The notes beneath the pieces are model-generated. The model was not told the DNA's origin. It did not search any database and saw only the letters and a list, made by a program, of their open reading frames with translations. A stretch of 64,000 nt of DNA from Taklimakanibacter sp050246735. Its GTDB lineage: Bacteria > Pseudomonadota > Alphaproteobacteria > Rhizobiales > Aestuariivirgaceae. Below are positions 17,934-25,878 of this stretch, in pieces; the first letter of the stretch is position 1; the number at the start of each line of letters is the position of its first letter. The translations under genes were made by a program, and so were the position numbers. Location of the stretch: positions 186,001-250,000 of the forward strand of contig JBFWVM010000001.1 of NCBI GenBank assembly GCA_050246735.1. Direction: 5' to 3'.

Positions 17934-17973
17934 AGCGCCGGCGCCGCGGGGAATTCAGGAAGCCGGCGGCGCT
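17934..17973 (+). terminator. possible hairpin terminator after the cupin gene
   Basis: AGCGCCG at 17934-17940 can pair with CGGCGCT at 17967-17973, giving a 7-base GC stem with a loop that can pair further. There is no run of T after it, so it is weak evidence for intrinsic termination. It lies between the cupin stop and the start region of the next operon. Confidence 0.25.
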
Positions 17974-18039
17974 GGACGGGCCGGGCCTTCCCCCGTATAT
18001 CTGCCGCAACGATACGTTCCGCCCAGGAGAGACCACTTC

Positions 18040-19728
18040 ATGGCCGATGCTCCCAAGCCGAAACTTCATGTGAAAACCGACGTTTCGGAAGTGCTTACCG
18101 AGGCGGTCCGGCAGCGCGAGTCACAGGGCCAGGCCGCCCGCCGGGAGGCGAGCGCCGATCCGCGCTTCGCCGAGATCGCCGCCAACGCCTTCTTCAAAGT
18201 GATGTTCGCCGAGAACACAAAGCCCGAAGAGAAGCGGTCGGAAGTCGCGAGACTGCTGACCTTCGAAGGCACCAAGGAGCAGAACCGCGAGCGGATCAAG
18301 GAGTTCGAGCTGTTCAAGGAGTATCTTCAGAGCCAGCGCGAGGAGATGGCCCAGGAGATCATCCGGCTTACCGACACCGGCACCTTCGCCGAGCTGAAGC
18401 AGGTCTATGACGACCTCAACAGATCGCTGGTCGAGTTCGACCAGAAGATGCAGCCTTTGACCGACATCATCGATGCGGTCTACACGCTGCGCACCAACGG
18501 CCTCACTCTCGAAGCCTTCCAGGAGATCCTGCGCGACCGGAAACGCGAGGAGGAACTGGTGCGCCTGAAGGAGGCCAAGCAGCGGGAGTTCAGCCAGCTC
18601 AAGTCTTCGGTCGAGCGGATACACTCCGATATCGCGGCGCTCGGCGAGCAGCGCAGCTTCTTCGGCCTGGGCGGGATCAAGGAAGAGGCCCGCGTCGCGA
18701 TCGCGCGCAAGAACGAAGAGCTGAAAAACGTCGTCGACAGCCTCGGCGGGCTTTCGAACGAGCTTGCCGAGCTCGACCGGCAGACACCGACCGCAAGCGA
18801 GCTCGGCGAATATGCCGAACAGAAGAACAAGCTGCGCGAGCTCCTCGATATCAGCGCCGCCGATCACAAGCAGCGGCAAAAGGACCTGGTCGACGCGGCG
18901 GTGAATTTCGTCAACGCCGCCAAGACGCGGATCGGCTCGGTGCGCGAGCATCTGGGCCAGATGAACGACCAGGTCGAGAACCTGTTCGACGCCAACAACA
19001 TGATGGGCACCGTCTATGCCATCATGAACGAGGGCATCAGGACGGCCGCCGAGAGCAATCAGCATATCCGCGACGAGCTCGCCCCCCCGGCCGCCGGAGG
19101 CGAGGACATGATCGCGCAGATGGCGCGCGAGCAGAAGAAGATGGCGGTCGAGCAGCATATCACGATGCTCGACGCCTCGGCCGCCGACACGATGGCGACC
19201 TACGCCGACCTGACATCGGGCGCCATCCGCATCAAGACGATGAAGGACGCGGTCGACCAGCAGACGATCCGGGCCCGCACCATGCACAGCCAGGGAATTT
19301 CGGGGGTGGCCGACCGCCTGAGCGTCGTGCTCCAGGCCGTGTCTTCCGCCGCCCTCGGCGAGGCTTCGGCCATGGCCAAGGACACGCTGCAGCAGATGGC
19401 GCAGAACACCAACAAGGTGGCGCAGAAGGAGAGCATCCGCACCGCCATGGGCATCGAGGATCAGAACAGCGATCTGTCCAAGGCGATCGAGGATCTCGGC
19501 GCCTATGGCGAGGTGGTCCGGGCGGCCACCAGCATCACGCGCGAGGGCCTCTCCGACATGCGCAGCAAGCTGGACGAGCTGAAGCGCCTCGCCGAGGACG
19601 TTCAGGGCGACGTGCAGGACGCCATTGCCGTCAATGCCGACGTGGCGCGGCCGCAAGGAAGGCCGGCCGCGGCGGAGCGGGGCGGACCGGCACCGACGCC
19701 GTCGCCGTTCAAGCTCGGCCGGCATTGA
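18040..19728 (+). CDS. long coiled-coil protein, first gene of a ClpB-like operon
   Basis: A 562-residue soluble protein with no signal peptide or membrane segment. It is strongly helical: residues about 60-300 carry continuous charged heptad-like sequence (EELVRLKEAKQREFSQLKSS; ELKNVVDSLGGLSNELAELD), and residues about 300-530 form a second helical region rich in A, M, Q and S (DTLQQMAQNTNKVAQKES). The tail is proline-rich and ends FKLGRH. No known domain was recognised. AGGAGA lies 9 bases before the ATG. Its stop overlaps the start of the ClpB-like gene (TTGA), so it is probably a partner or substrate of that ATPase. Confidence 0.75.
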   Translation: MADAPKPKLHVKTDVSEVLTEAVRQRESQGQAARREASADPRFAEIAANAFFKVMFAENTKPEEKRSEVARLLTFEGTKEQNRERIKEFELFKEYLQSQREEMAQEIIRLTDTGTFAELKQVYDDLNRSLVEFDQKMQPLTDIIDAVYTLRTNGLTLEAFQEILRDRKREEELVRLKEAKQREFSQLKSSVERIHSDIAALGEQRSFFGLGGIKEEARVAIARKNEELKNVVDSLGGLSNELAELDRQTPTASELGEYAEQKNKLRELLDISAADHKQRQKDLVDAAVNFVNAAKTRIGSVREHLGQMNDQVENLFDANNMMGTVYAIMNEGIRTAAESNQHIRDELAPPAAGGEDMIAQMAREQKKMAVEQHITMLDASAADTMATYADLTSGAIRIKTMKDAVDQQTIRARTMHSQGISGVADRLSVVLQAVSSAALGEASAMAKDTLQQMAQNTNKVAQKESIRTAMGIEDQNSDLSKAIEDLGAYGEVVRAATSITREGLSDMRSKLDELKRLAEDVQGDVQDAIAVNADVARPQGRPAAAERGGPAPTPSPFKLGRH

Positions 19729-21902
19729 CCGCCGGCCAGGGCCGAAGCGCCGTGAACTTCCTCACCCGGGGCGAGGACTATCTGTCCGGGACGCCCGGAT
19801 TCCGCCTGGTCGGACGCGAAGCCGAGCTCAAAAAACTGGCATCGATCCTGGTCAGGAACATGGCGAACTCCATCCTCCTGGTGGGTCAGGGCGGCGTCGG
19901 CTGCACCGCCCTGTGCATGGGATTGCAGGCGATCAAGAAGGATCCCGACGCCCCTTTCGACATCGTCAACAAGAGGTTCTTCTGGCTCGACACCGACGCG
20001 CTGTTCTCGTCCGGCGATCCGGTCAGCATCCGCGATACCTTCCAGCGGATGATGGGCACGCTCGACCGCACGCCCGATTCGGTGCTCATCATCGAGGACA
20101 CCCGCGACTTCATCGAAGCGTCCCGCAACGTCGGCACGCTGCATTTCATCAACGCGCTCTGCCTCGCCATCAAGTCGAAGAAGACGCAAGTCATCCTCGA
20201 GGCCCGTGACGAGGATCTCGACCCCATCCTGAAGAGCCATTCGGACCTGCGTGAATTGTTCACCCTGGTCGACGTGCCCGAGCCGACAGGCGAGGCGCTG
20301 TTCAAGATCGTCGCCGAACGGGCCGAGCATCTCCATGCGTTCCACCGCATCAGGATCGCCGAAGGCGCCCTGCGCACGGCGATCGAGCTCACCTCGAAAT
20401 ACCGCTCGCGCGACGGGGGGATGACGCGCGCGCAGCCCGAGCGCAGCGTCTCGCTGCTCGACCGGGCGCTCGCGACCTACCGGCTCGGCGCCCATCGGCA
20501 GCCGCCGGGCCTCGCCGAAGCGGAAGCGGCCAGGAAGGCGGCGAAGAGCGGGACGCAGGAGGCCGAAGCGGACGCGCGGCTGGCGCAGCTGAACGCGCGC
20601 TGGACCGGGAGCCAGGAGAAGATCAAGGCGCTGTACAAGCGCCAGCGCGACGGCGAGATCGCCGTGCTCGATCTCGAGGAGCAGCTCGACAGGCAGATCG
20701 AGGCGGAAGCCGCGGCGCGGCAGCCGTCCGACGGCCAGGCGGGCGAGATCACCGGCCGCATCGCGAAATTCGCACGTCTGGCGACCGGCGCCGGCATCGA
20801 GTCCGACGCGATCCGCGACCTGCGCCGGCGCATCGGCAAGTTCCAGGACGAGATCGCCGTCAACCGGACGGCCTTCGAGGCGCTCACCAAGGAGCTGAAC
20901 GACTATCTCGAGCTCACGCGCGACATCGTGCTCGGCGAGTTCAGCCAGATTTCCGGCATCTCGGTCAGCAAGCTCAACGAGAACGAGCGCGAGAAGCTGC
21001 GCAACCTGGAGAACGAGCTCAACCTCAGGATATTCGGCCAGGATCACGTCGTGCGCATGCTGTCCAACGCGGTGAAGACGGCCAGGGTCGGCCGCCGCAA
21101 CCAGGACCGGCCGCAAGCCGCCTTCATCTTCCTCGGCCCTTCGGGCGTCGGCAAGACCGAGATCGCGAAGGCGCTGGCGGCGAGCCTGCTCGACGACGAG
21201 AAGGCGCTCACCCGCTTCGACATGTCGGAATACATGGAAAAGCACGCGGTATCGCGGCTGATCGGCGCGCCGCCAGGCTATGAGGGCTTCGAGGCCGGCG
21301 GCATACTGACCAACGCCATGCGCAAGAATCCGCTGCGCATCCTGCTGTTCGACGAAATCGAGAAGGCCCATCCCGACGTCTTCAACGTGTTCCTGCAGAT
21401 CCTGTCGGACGGGCGGCTCACCGACAACGTTGGGCGCACGGTCTCGTTCTCCGATTCGATCATCATCATGACGACCAATATCGGGCAGCCGCATTTCCTC
21501 GATCCGAAGCTCACCGCCGAGGAGGCGAATGCCGCGGCGGTCAGGGAGATCGAGAAGACCTACCGCTCCGAATTCCTCAACCGGTTCGCCGGCCGGCAGA
21601 ACATCATCTGCTTCAACAAGCTCGATCTCCCCTCGATCGAGAAGATCGTGCGGCGCGAGTTCGACAGCATCGACCGCACCTATGCCCAGGAAGGCATCAA
21701 GGTCACGATCGCCGAGGCGGATCTCAAGGCTTTCTGCAGGACGCACTACGATCCGGCGATCGGCGCGCGCGGCCTGCCGGGCTTCATCCAGGCGAATATC
21801 GAGCCGATCATCGTCAATATGATCCTCGACAGCGACAAGCGCGGCAAGCTCGACCTCGCCTACAATCCGGAGCGATCGGTTTTCGAGATCAGGCAAGCAT
21901 GA
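19725..21902 (+). CDS. ClpB-like AAA+ ATPase with degenerate first nucleotide site
   Basis: A 725-residue two-domain AAA+ protein of the ClpA/ClpB family without the usual N-domain. Domain 1 (about 25-250) has GQGGVGCT (54-61), a Walker A in which the lysine is C60, and LIIED in place of a DE Walker B, so it is probably inactive. A coiled region (about 265-400) follows. Domain 2 is intact: GPSGVGKT (471-478), LLFDE (540-544), MTTN sensor 1, FLNR arginine finger, GARG sensor 2 and pore loop GAPPGYEG. No IGL/IGF tripeptide for ClpP docking is seen, so disaggregase-like remodelling is likely. The start is TTG 19725 overlapping the previous stop; GTG 19752 is an alternative. Confidence 0.85.
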   Translation: MTAGQGRSAVNFLTRGEDYLSGTPGFRLVGREAELKKLASILVRNMANSILLVGQGGVGCTALCMGLQAIKKDPDAPFDIVNKRFFWLDTDALFSSGDPVSIRDTFQRMMGTLDRTPDSVLIIEDTRDFIEASRNVGTLHFINALCLAIKSKKTQVILEARDEDLDPILKSHSDLRELFTLVDVPEPTGEALFKIVAERAEHLHAFHRIRIAEGALRTAIELTSKYRSRDGGMTRAQPERSVSLLDRALATYRLGAHRQPPGLAEAEAARKAAKSGTQEAEADARLAQLNARWTGSQEKIKALYKRQRDGEIAVLDLEEQLDRQIEAEAAARQPSDGQAGEITGRIAKFARLATGAGIESDAIRDLRRRIGKFQDEIAVNRTAFEALTKELNDYLELTRDIVLGEFSQISGISVSKLNENEREKLRNLENELNLRIFGQDHVVRMLSNAVKTARVGRRNQDRPQAAFIFLGPSGVGKTEIAKALAASLLDDEKALTRFDMSEYMEKHAVSRLIGAPPGYEGFEAGGILTNAMRKNPLRILLFDEIEKAHPDVFNVFLQILSDGRLTDNVGRTVSFSDSIIIMTTNIGQPHFLDPKLTAEEANAAAVREIEKTYRSEFLNRFAGRQNIICFNKLDLPSIEKIVRREFDSIDRTYAQEGIKVTIAEADLKAFCRTHYDPAIGARGLPGFIQANIEPIIVNMILDSDKRGKLDLAYNPERSVFEIRQA

Positions 21903-22630
21903 GCACGCTACGCGACGAGGTGGAGGCGCTCAGGAAGAAGATCGCGGACGAGGCGTACGAAAAAGGCAAGGTCCACGCCCGGTCATGGGCCGGCCGCACG
22001 CAATACGACCTGGCCGCCCTGCGCGGGTTCCTCGCCCATCTCCGGCGCGCCCTGGGCGGCCTCCACGGACATATCGTGAGGCCCGCCGCCCGCGTTCTGC
22101 TGAGGCCTGCGGCCTGGCTGTGGCGCCTCTACCGCCGGCTGTGGGACTGGGCCGTCCACTATGAGGACGCCTATCAGAACCGTCGGCTGTCCAAGACGCG
22201 CGCCGGCGTCTTCCTGCTCCTCTCGGCGGGCTTCGCCTGGTATGCCTTCGTCCCGGCCGTCGTGCTCTTCTGCCAGACGATCCTCTATTTCAGCACGGTC
22301 AAGCGCGACGAGATCGTCTACCTGACGAATTCTCAGGAGATCATGCCGCACGAGAACGAACATTCGGTGCAAGGCTGCCACGCGCTTCCCTGCACCGATC
22401 AGAACAGCATCTATTTCCGCATCCGGGCCAACAATTTCAATGAGATCTGGTCGATCCTGAGCGGGCGCGGGCTGTTCTACCCGGACTATGTCGCGGCCTC
22501 GGTGCCGGTCGCCGTCAGCCGCTGCAAGATCACCTCGTACGGGCTGCGCATCAAGTTCCTGATACGCGGTCTGGACATCTATCCCGATCTCCTGCAGACC
22601 GAATGCGCGCCGCTCGGCGAACAGCCTTGA
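21899..22630 (+). CDS. single-pass membrane protein, third gene of the ClpB-like operon
   Basis: A 243-residue protein. Residues 1-100 are basic and helical, predicted cytoplasmic. A hydrophobic stretch (about 104-132, GVFLLLSAGFAWYAFVPAVVLFC) is the only clear membrane segment. The remaining 110 residues contain four cysteines (GCHALPC, SRCK, TECAP), consistent with two disulfides in a periplasmic domain. No family was recognised. The start overlaps the ClpB-like stop (ATGA), tying it to the ATPase and suggesting it anchors or receives signals for the complex at the inner membrane. Confidence 0.72.
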   Translation: MSTLRDEVEALRKKIADEAYEKGKVHARSWAGRTQYDLAALRGFLAHLRRALGGLHGHIVRPAARVLLRPAAWLWRLYRRLWDWAVHYEDAYQNRRLSKTRAGVFLLLSAGFAWYAFVPAVVLFCQTILYFSTVKRDEIVYLTNSQEIMPHENEHSVQGCHALPCTDQNSIYFRIRANNFNEIWSILSGRGLFYPDYVAASVPVAVSRCKITSYGLRIKFLIRGLDIYPDLLQTECAPLGEQP

Positions 22631-22661
22631 ACCGGCCGGCGGAGTTGATAGAAGCGGCCGG

Positions 22662-23417
22662 ATGACCAGATCCGTACTCATCACCGGCGCGGCGCGGCGC
22701 ATCGGGCGGTGCATCGCTCTCGACCTGGCGCGCGACGGCTGGGCCGTCGCCATACATTGCAACACCTCGCTTGCCGATGCCGAGACGCTGCGAGCCGAGA
22801 TCGAACGGGCGGGCGGGCGGAGCGTGATCGTCCCGGGCGACCTGGCGCGGGCAGAGGTCCCGGAGCGGCTCGTCGCAGAGGCGGGACAGGCGCTGGGGCC
22901 CCTGACCTGTCTCGTGAACAACGCCTCGCGCTTCGAGCCGGACGAAGCGGGCTCGGTGACGCCCGAGAGCTGGGCGGCGCATCTCGACACCAATCTCAGG
23001 GCGCCGGTCTTCCTGTCGCAGAGCTTCGCCGCGCAACTGCCGGAGGCGGCGCAAGGCAATATCGTCAACATCATCGACCAGCGGGTGTGGAAGCTGACGC
23101 CCAAATTTTTTTCCTACACCGCCAGCAAGTCGGCGCTGTGGACGGTGACCCGGACGCTGGCGCAGGCGCTGGCGCCGCGCATCCGGGTCAATGCGATAGG
23201 TCCGGGTCCCGCCTTGCCCAATGTGCGCATGGACGAGGAGGATTTCGCCCGCCAGGCGCGGCTGACGCTTCTGAAGCGCGGCACGTCGCCGGGAGAAATC
23301 TCGGCCGCGGTCAGATACATATTGTCGGCGCCGGCGATGACCGGCCAGATGATCGTCCTCGACGGCGGCCAGCATCTCTTATGGCAGACGCGCGATGTCA
23401 CGGATGTGAAGGAATAG
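22662..23417 (+). CDS. folM: SDR oxidoreductase, FolM/PTR1-like pteridine reductase
   Basis: A 251-residue short-chain dehydrogenase. VLITGAARRIG is the TGxxxRxG cofactor loop used by NADPH-dependent pteridine reductases, and CLVNNASRFEPD is the NNAS motif. The catalytic serine is replaced by aspartate (NIIDQRVWK) ahead of YTASK, as in PTR1 and FolM. These features, and folB 4 bases downstream, make dihydromonapterin/dihydrobiopterin-type reduction likely. The gene symbol is by analogy rather than proven orthology. Confidence 0.78.
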   Translation: MTRSVLITGAARRIGRCIALDLARDGWAVAIHCNTSLADAETLRAEIERAGGRSVIVPGDLARAEVPERLVAEAGQALGPLTCLVNNASRFEPDEAGSVTPESWAAHLDTNLRAPVFLSQSFAAQLPEAAQGNIVNIIDQRVWKLTPKFFSYTASKSALWTVTRTLAQALAPRIRVNAIGPGPALPNVRMDEEDFARQARLTLLKRGTSPGEISAAVRYILSAPAMTGQMIVLDGGQHLLWQTRDVTDVKE

Positions 23418-23420
23418 ACG

Positions 23421-23831
23421 ATGAAAGCGAGCGGCGAAGCCAAGATCACCCACCATGTCGCGAGCGGCAAGGCGCGCCTGCGCCATGTCTTCGTCAAGGA
23501 CCTCAAGATCGACGCGCTGCTCGGAATCTACCCGGAGGAGAAGACGACGCCGCAGAGGATCGTCGTCAATATCGATCTCTCGGTGAAGGAAGGCAGCGAT
23601 CCCTTGAGCGACGACATCAAGAATGTGGTGAGCTACGAGATCGTGGTGCGCAAGGTCGAGGAGATCGTGGCGGCGGGCCATGTCGGACTTGCCGAAACCC
23701 TGGCCGAGCGCATCGCGGCGGCATGCCTGCGCGACAGGAGAGTGATGGCGGCACGAGTGCGCATCGAGAAGCCGGACGTCATTGCCAATGCGCGCAGCGT
23801 CGGAGTGGAGATCGAGCGGCTGCGCGGTTAA
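23421..23831 (+). CDS. folB: dihydroneopterin aldolase
   Basis: A 136-residue FolB. VFVKDLKIDALLGIYPEE is the typical opening, YEIVVRKVEEIVAAGH and AETLAERIAAACL form the core, and RIEKPDVIANARSVGVEIER the conserved end with the catalytic lysine. It converts dihydroneopterin to hydroxymethyl-dihydropterin plus glycolaldehyde in folate synthesis. It follows the FolM-like SDR by 3 bases, and its stop overlaps that of the convergent SIS gene. The N-terminal 15 residues extend beyond the usual family start. Confidence 0.9.
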   Translation: MKASGEAKITHHVASGKARLRHVFVKDLKIDALLGIYPEEKTTPQRIVVNIDLSVKEGSDPLSDDIKNVVSYEIVVRKVEEIVAAGHVGLAETLAERIAAACLRDRRVMAARVRIEKPDVIANARSVGVEIERLRG

Positions 23832-24580
23832 AGCCCGCGGATGCGGGCTCGCCAGCGCTTCACGATCTCGTCGGCATCCTCGCCGTCGCCGGCATTGGCG
23901 CTGCGGTAGATATCGACGTCGATGCCGCGCCGGGCGAGGCTCGCCACGGCTTCCGCCATCACCGCATTGACGATGAAGGCGCCGGAGATCGTCGAGGTGG
24001 AGCCCATGCGCTTGTCGGAATCGGGAATGGTCAGACAGGCGTCGCCATAGGGTGCGCGGTTGTCGATGAAGAGGTCGGCGACCTCGTGCAGCAGGCGGCC
24101 GCTGTTGTGACGGGAGGCGGCGCGGGCGGCATTCTCGCTCGAGGTGATGGCGATGGTCCTGGCGCCTTTTTCGCGCGCGAACAGGGCGGCTTCGATGGGA
24201 AAGGCGTTGCGGCCGGAATTGGAGGCGATGAGGACGACGTCCCGGGGACCGATCGGATAGTCCTCCAGTACGATGCGGGCATAGCCTTCGAGGCGCTCGA
24301 GCACGGTCGAGCGGTGGGCCCCCTGATGCAGCATGAGGGCGGGATCGAGAATCGCCTGGACGGGGGCGGCCCCGCCGGCGCGGTAGAACACTTCCTCCGC
24401 GATCATGTGGGAATGGCCGCTGCCGGTGACATAGACGAGGCCGCCTTGCGCCAGCACATCGGCGATCCAGCCCTGCGCCAGCGCCAGCTTGTCGCGCTGC
24501 GACGAAACCAGCTCCCGCAGCATGGCGGTGATGCTGTCGCAATATTCCTCGGTCAGCATCATCCCGCCGTCGATGCTCAT
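23828..24580 (-). CDS. SIS domain sugar-phosphate isomerase-like protein
   Basis: A 250-residue SIS protein. VYVTGSGHSHMIAEEVFYRAGG and VLIASNSGRNAFPIEAALFAREKGARTIAIT are the phosphosugar-binding motifs, and it resembles the UPF0309 group of uncharacterised isomerases. Length suits one SIS domain plus helices. It overlaps the upstream GntR gene by 4 bases, so the regulator probably controls it in response to a sugar phosphate. No kinase or transporter for the sugar lies nearby. It could act on an amino-sugar such as N-acetylmuramate or N-acetylglucosamine phosphate, but this is a guess. Confidence 0.8.
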   Translation of the reverse strand: MSIDGGMMLTEEYCDSITAMLRELVSSQRDKLALAQGWIADVLAQGGLVYVTGSGHSHMIAEEVFYRAGGAAPVQAILDPALMLHQGAHRSTVLERLEGYARIVLEDYPIGPRDVVLIASNSGRNAFPIEAALFAREKGARTIAITSSENAARAASRHNSGRLLHEVADLFIDNRAPYGDACLTIPDSDKRMGSTSTISGAFIVNAVMAEAVASLARRGIDVDIYRSANAGDGEDADEIVKRWRARIRGL

Positions 24581-25311
24581 TCCGTGATCTCGGCGATATA
24601 TTCGTAGCGGTCGCCGCGATACCAGCTCATCGCATCCTCGATCGCGTTGCCGGCGGCGGCGTAGCCGATGCGGTGGATGGCCAGCACCGCGGCCCCGGCC
24701 TTGATGCCGAGATGCCCGGCGATGTCTGCCGGCGCCTCGGTCGCCTTGAGGCTCTGCATGATACGCCGAGGCCGCCCGCCCATCGCATCCATGCGGGCAT
24801 AGAGCGACCCGGTCCCGTCATAGTCGGCGCCGACCGCCTGGAGCGGAAAGATCGAGCGGTCGAGCCCCATCACGTCGTCATCCACCTGGCGCAGGCGGGT
24901 GAGCGCCATCACCTGGGTGCCGAAGGGGAGGCCGGTGCGGAACGAGATGTCGGGCGGCACCGGCATCACCTTGAGATCCAGAATGCGCGAAGCGGGCTTG
25001 AGGCCGCGGCTCAGCATGTCGTCGGTGAAACCGGTCAGACGCGTGATCGGCTTGAAGATACGGTTGGCGATGAAGGTGCCGGCGCCGGGACGTGTCGCCA
25101 CATAGCCGTCCTTGGCCAGTTGCTCCAGGCTCTGGCGCAGGGTCGATCGCGAAACCCCCAGCTCGCCGGCGAATTCCCGCTCCGGCGGCAAAGGCTGACC
25201 GGCGCCCAGAGTGCGGTCCTCGATCGCTGAAGTCATCGCCATGACGAGTCTCACGCCGAGCGGGCCGGTCAGATTGTCCATGCGACGGCGGATTTCCTGA
25301 GTCTGGGTCAT
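24577..25311 (-). CDS. GntR-family regulator with UTRA domain
   Basis: A 244-residue regulator. The winged helix-turn-helix reads LPPEREFAGELGVSRSTLRQSLEQLAKDGYVATRPGAGTFI, and the C-terminal part (FTDDMLSRGLKPASRILDL...GLDRSIFPLQAVG) is a UTRA small-molecule domain of the HutC/FarR type. It overlaps the SIS gene by 4 bases and so probably senses a phosphosugar related to that enzyme. ATG 25311 is used; GTG 25317 is an alternative. Palindromes at 25336 and 25366 upstream are candidate operators for it. Confidence 0.87.
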   Translation of the reverse strand: MTQTQEIRRRMDNLTGPLGVRLVMAMTSAIEDRTLGAGQPLPPEREFAGELGVSRSTLRQSLEQLAKDGYVATRPGAGTFIANRIFKPITRLTGFTDDMLSRGLKPASRILDLKVMPVPPDISFRTGLPFGTQVMALTRLRQVDDDVMGLDRSIFPLQAVGADYDGTGSLYARMDAMGGRPRRIMQSLKATEAPADIAGHLGIKAGAAVLAIHRIGYAAAGNAIEDAMSWYRGDRYEYIAEITE

Positions 25312-25335
25312 GGGCACGGATCGTGGAGACTCCGC

Positions 25336-25349
25336 TCACCATAAGGTGA
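25336..25349. promoter_or_regulatory. candidate operator: TCACC-ATAA-GGTGA
   Basis: A perfect inverted repeat with 5-base arms and 4-base spacer, 25 bases upstream of the GntR start on its coding side. GntR/HutC proteins often self-regulate through such sites. The arms are short, so support is moderate. Confidence 0.35.
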
Positions 25350-25365
25350 TCTGGTGATGATGACA

Positions 25366-25375
25366 ATACCGGTAT
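25366..25375. promoter_or_regulatory. perfect palindrome ATACCGGTAT
   Basis: A 10-base perfect palindrome 55 bases upstream of the GntR gene, in a locally AT-rich stretch likely to hold its promoter. The location suits an operator; the length alone is weak evidence. Confidence 0.3.
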
Positions 25376-25463
25376 GCTTTTGGAATGCAGCTACCGACGG
25401 GTAAGGTCGTGATATTGCATGGTAAATTCTAAATACCCAAGATATAACAATGCGATAACTTTA

Positions 25464-25474
25464 CTTACCGTAAG
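25464..25474. promoter_or_regulatory. palindrome CTTAC-C-GTAAG
   Basis: An 11-base palindrome with 5-base arms in the AT-rich part of the long gap between the GntR and GNAT genes. It may be an operator or part of a promoter. No second copy was found in the window. Confidence 0.25.
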
Positions 25475-25860
25475 GGCAGAACTTGTGAAAAGAAGCCGCC
25501 AGCCTCTGGACTAATCATTGCTCTTCCGATAGCATGCCAAAAGCATACCAGCACGGAGATTGATCGAGCCCAGGAAAAGAGCGCGGACGGCCTTTCGTCG
25601 CTCTTCCCGCTGGGCGACCGCCTTCCGGCGGCATTGCCAGCACATGTGACGTCGCAAGACATCACCCATCGTCCAAAGACCCCGGTGAAAGGAACTGCAC
25701 AAGCCGTGAGCGGCCGCAGAAGCCAACCAGCGAACTCCAAAAGTGCGACAGGAGCGATGAGAGCCGGTGCGACGGGAATTGCTTTCGTCGTGCCGGCGCT
25801 TGTCTCGCGCTTCGCCTCGCCTGCCGAAAACCTCTGCCAAGCCTCGCCGTCACCCTCCCA

Positions 25861-25873
25861 TCACACAGTGTGA
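25861..25873. promoter_or_regulatory. 13-base palindrome before the GNAT gene
   Basis: TCACAC and GTGTGA flank a central A, a perfect inverted repeat ending 5 bases before the ATG at 25879. A site here would block initiation, so a repressor-binding site is plausible. It also resembles a CRP-type half-site pair (TGTGA), but the spacing is far too short for CRP. Confidence 0.35.
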
Positions 25874-25878
25874 CCGCA

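Larger units (their letters stand above)
25318..25878. other. 561-base gap without a supported gene
   Basis: The first 150 bases are AT-rich and hold the palindromes described separately. The rest is GC-rich, with short open frames on both strands that show no family-like sequence. A 7-base stem (AAGAGCG 25577-25583 with CGCTCTT 25599-25605) is visible, and TCACAC-A-GTGTGA (25861-25873) precedes the GNAT gene. No tRNA or recognised small RNA was seen. It may hold promoters and possibly a decayed gene or an uncharacterised RNA. Confidence 0.4.

Noticed and set aside
19602..21896. Long open frame (764 codons) on the minus strand
   Set aside because: Shadow of the ClpB-like ATPase gene. It has low-complexity R/L/D/E composition and no domain.
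25511..25840. 109-codon open frame on the minus strand in the 560-base gap, with a CWQC motif that suggested a zinc-ribbon or transposase remnant
   Set aside because: No wider match to any transposase or zinc-ribbon pattern, no ribosome-binding site, and other frames are equally open. It could be a decayed gene but cannot be supported.
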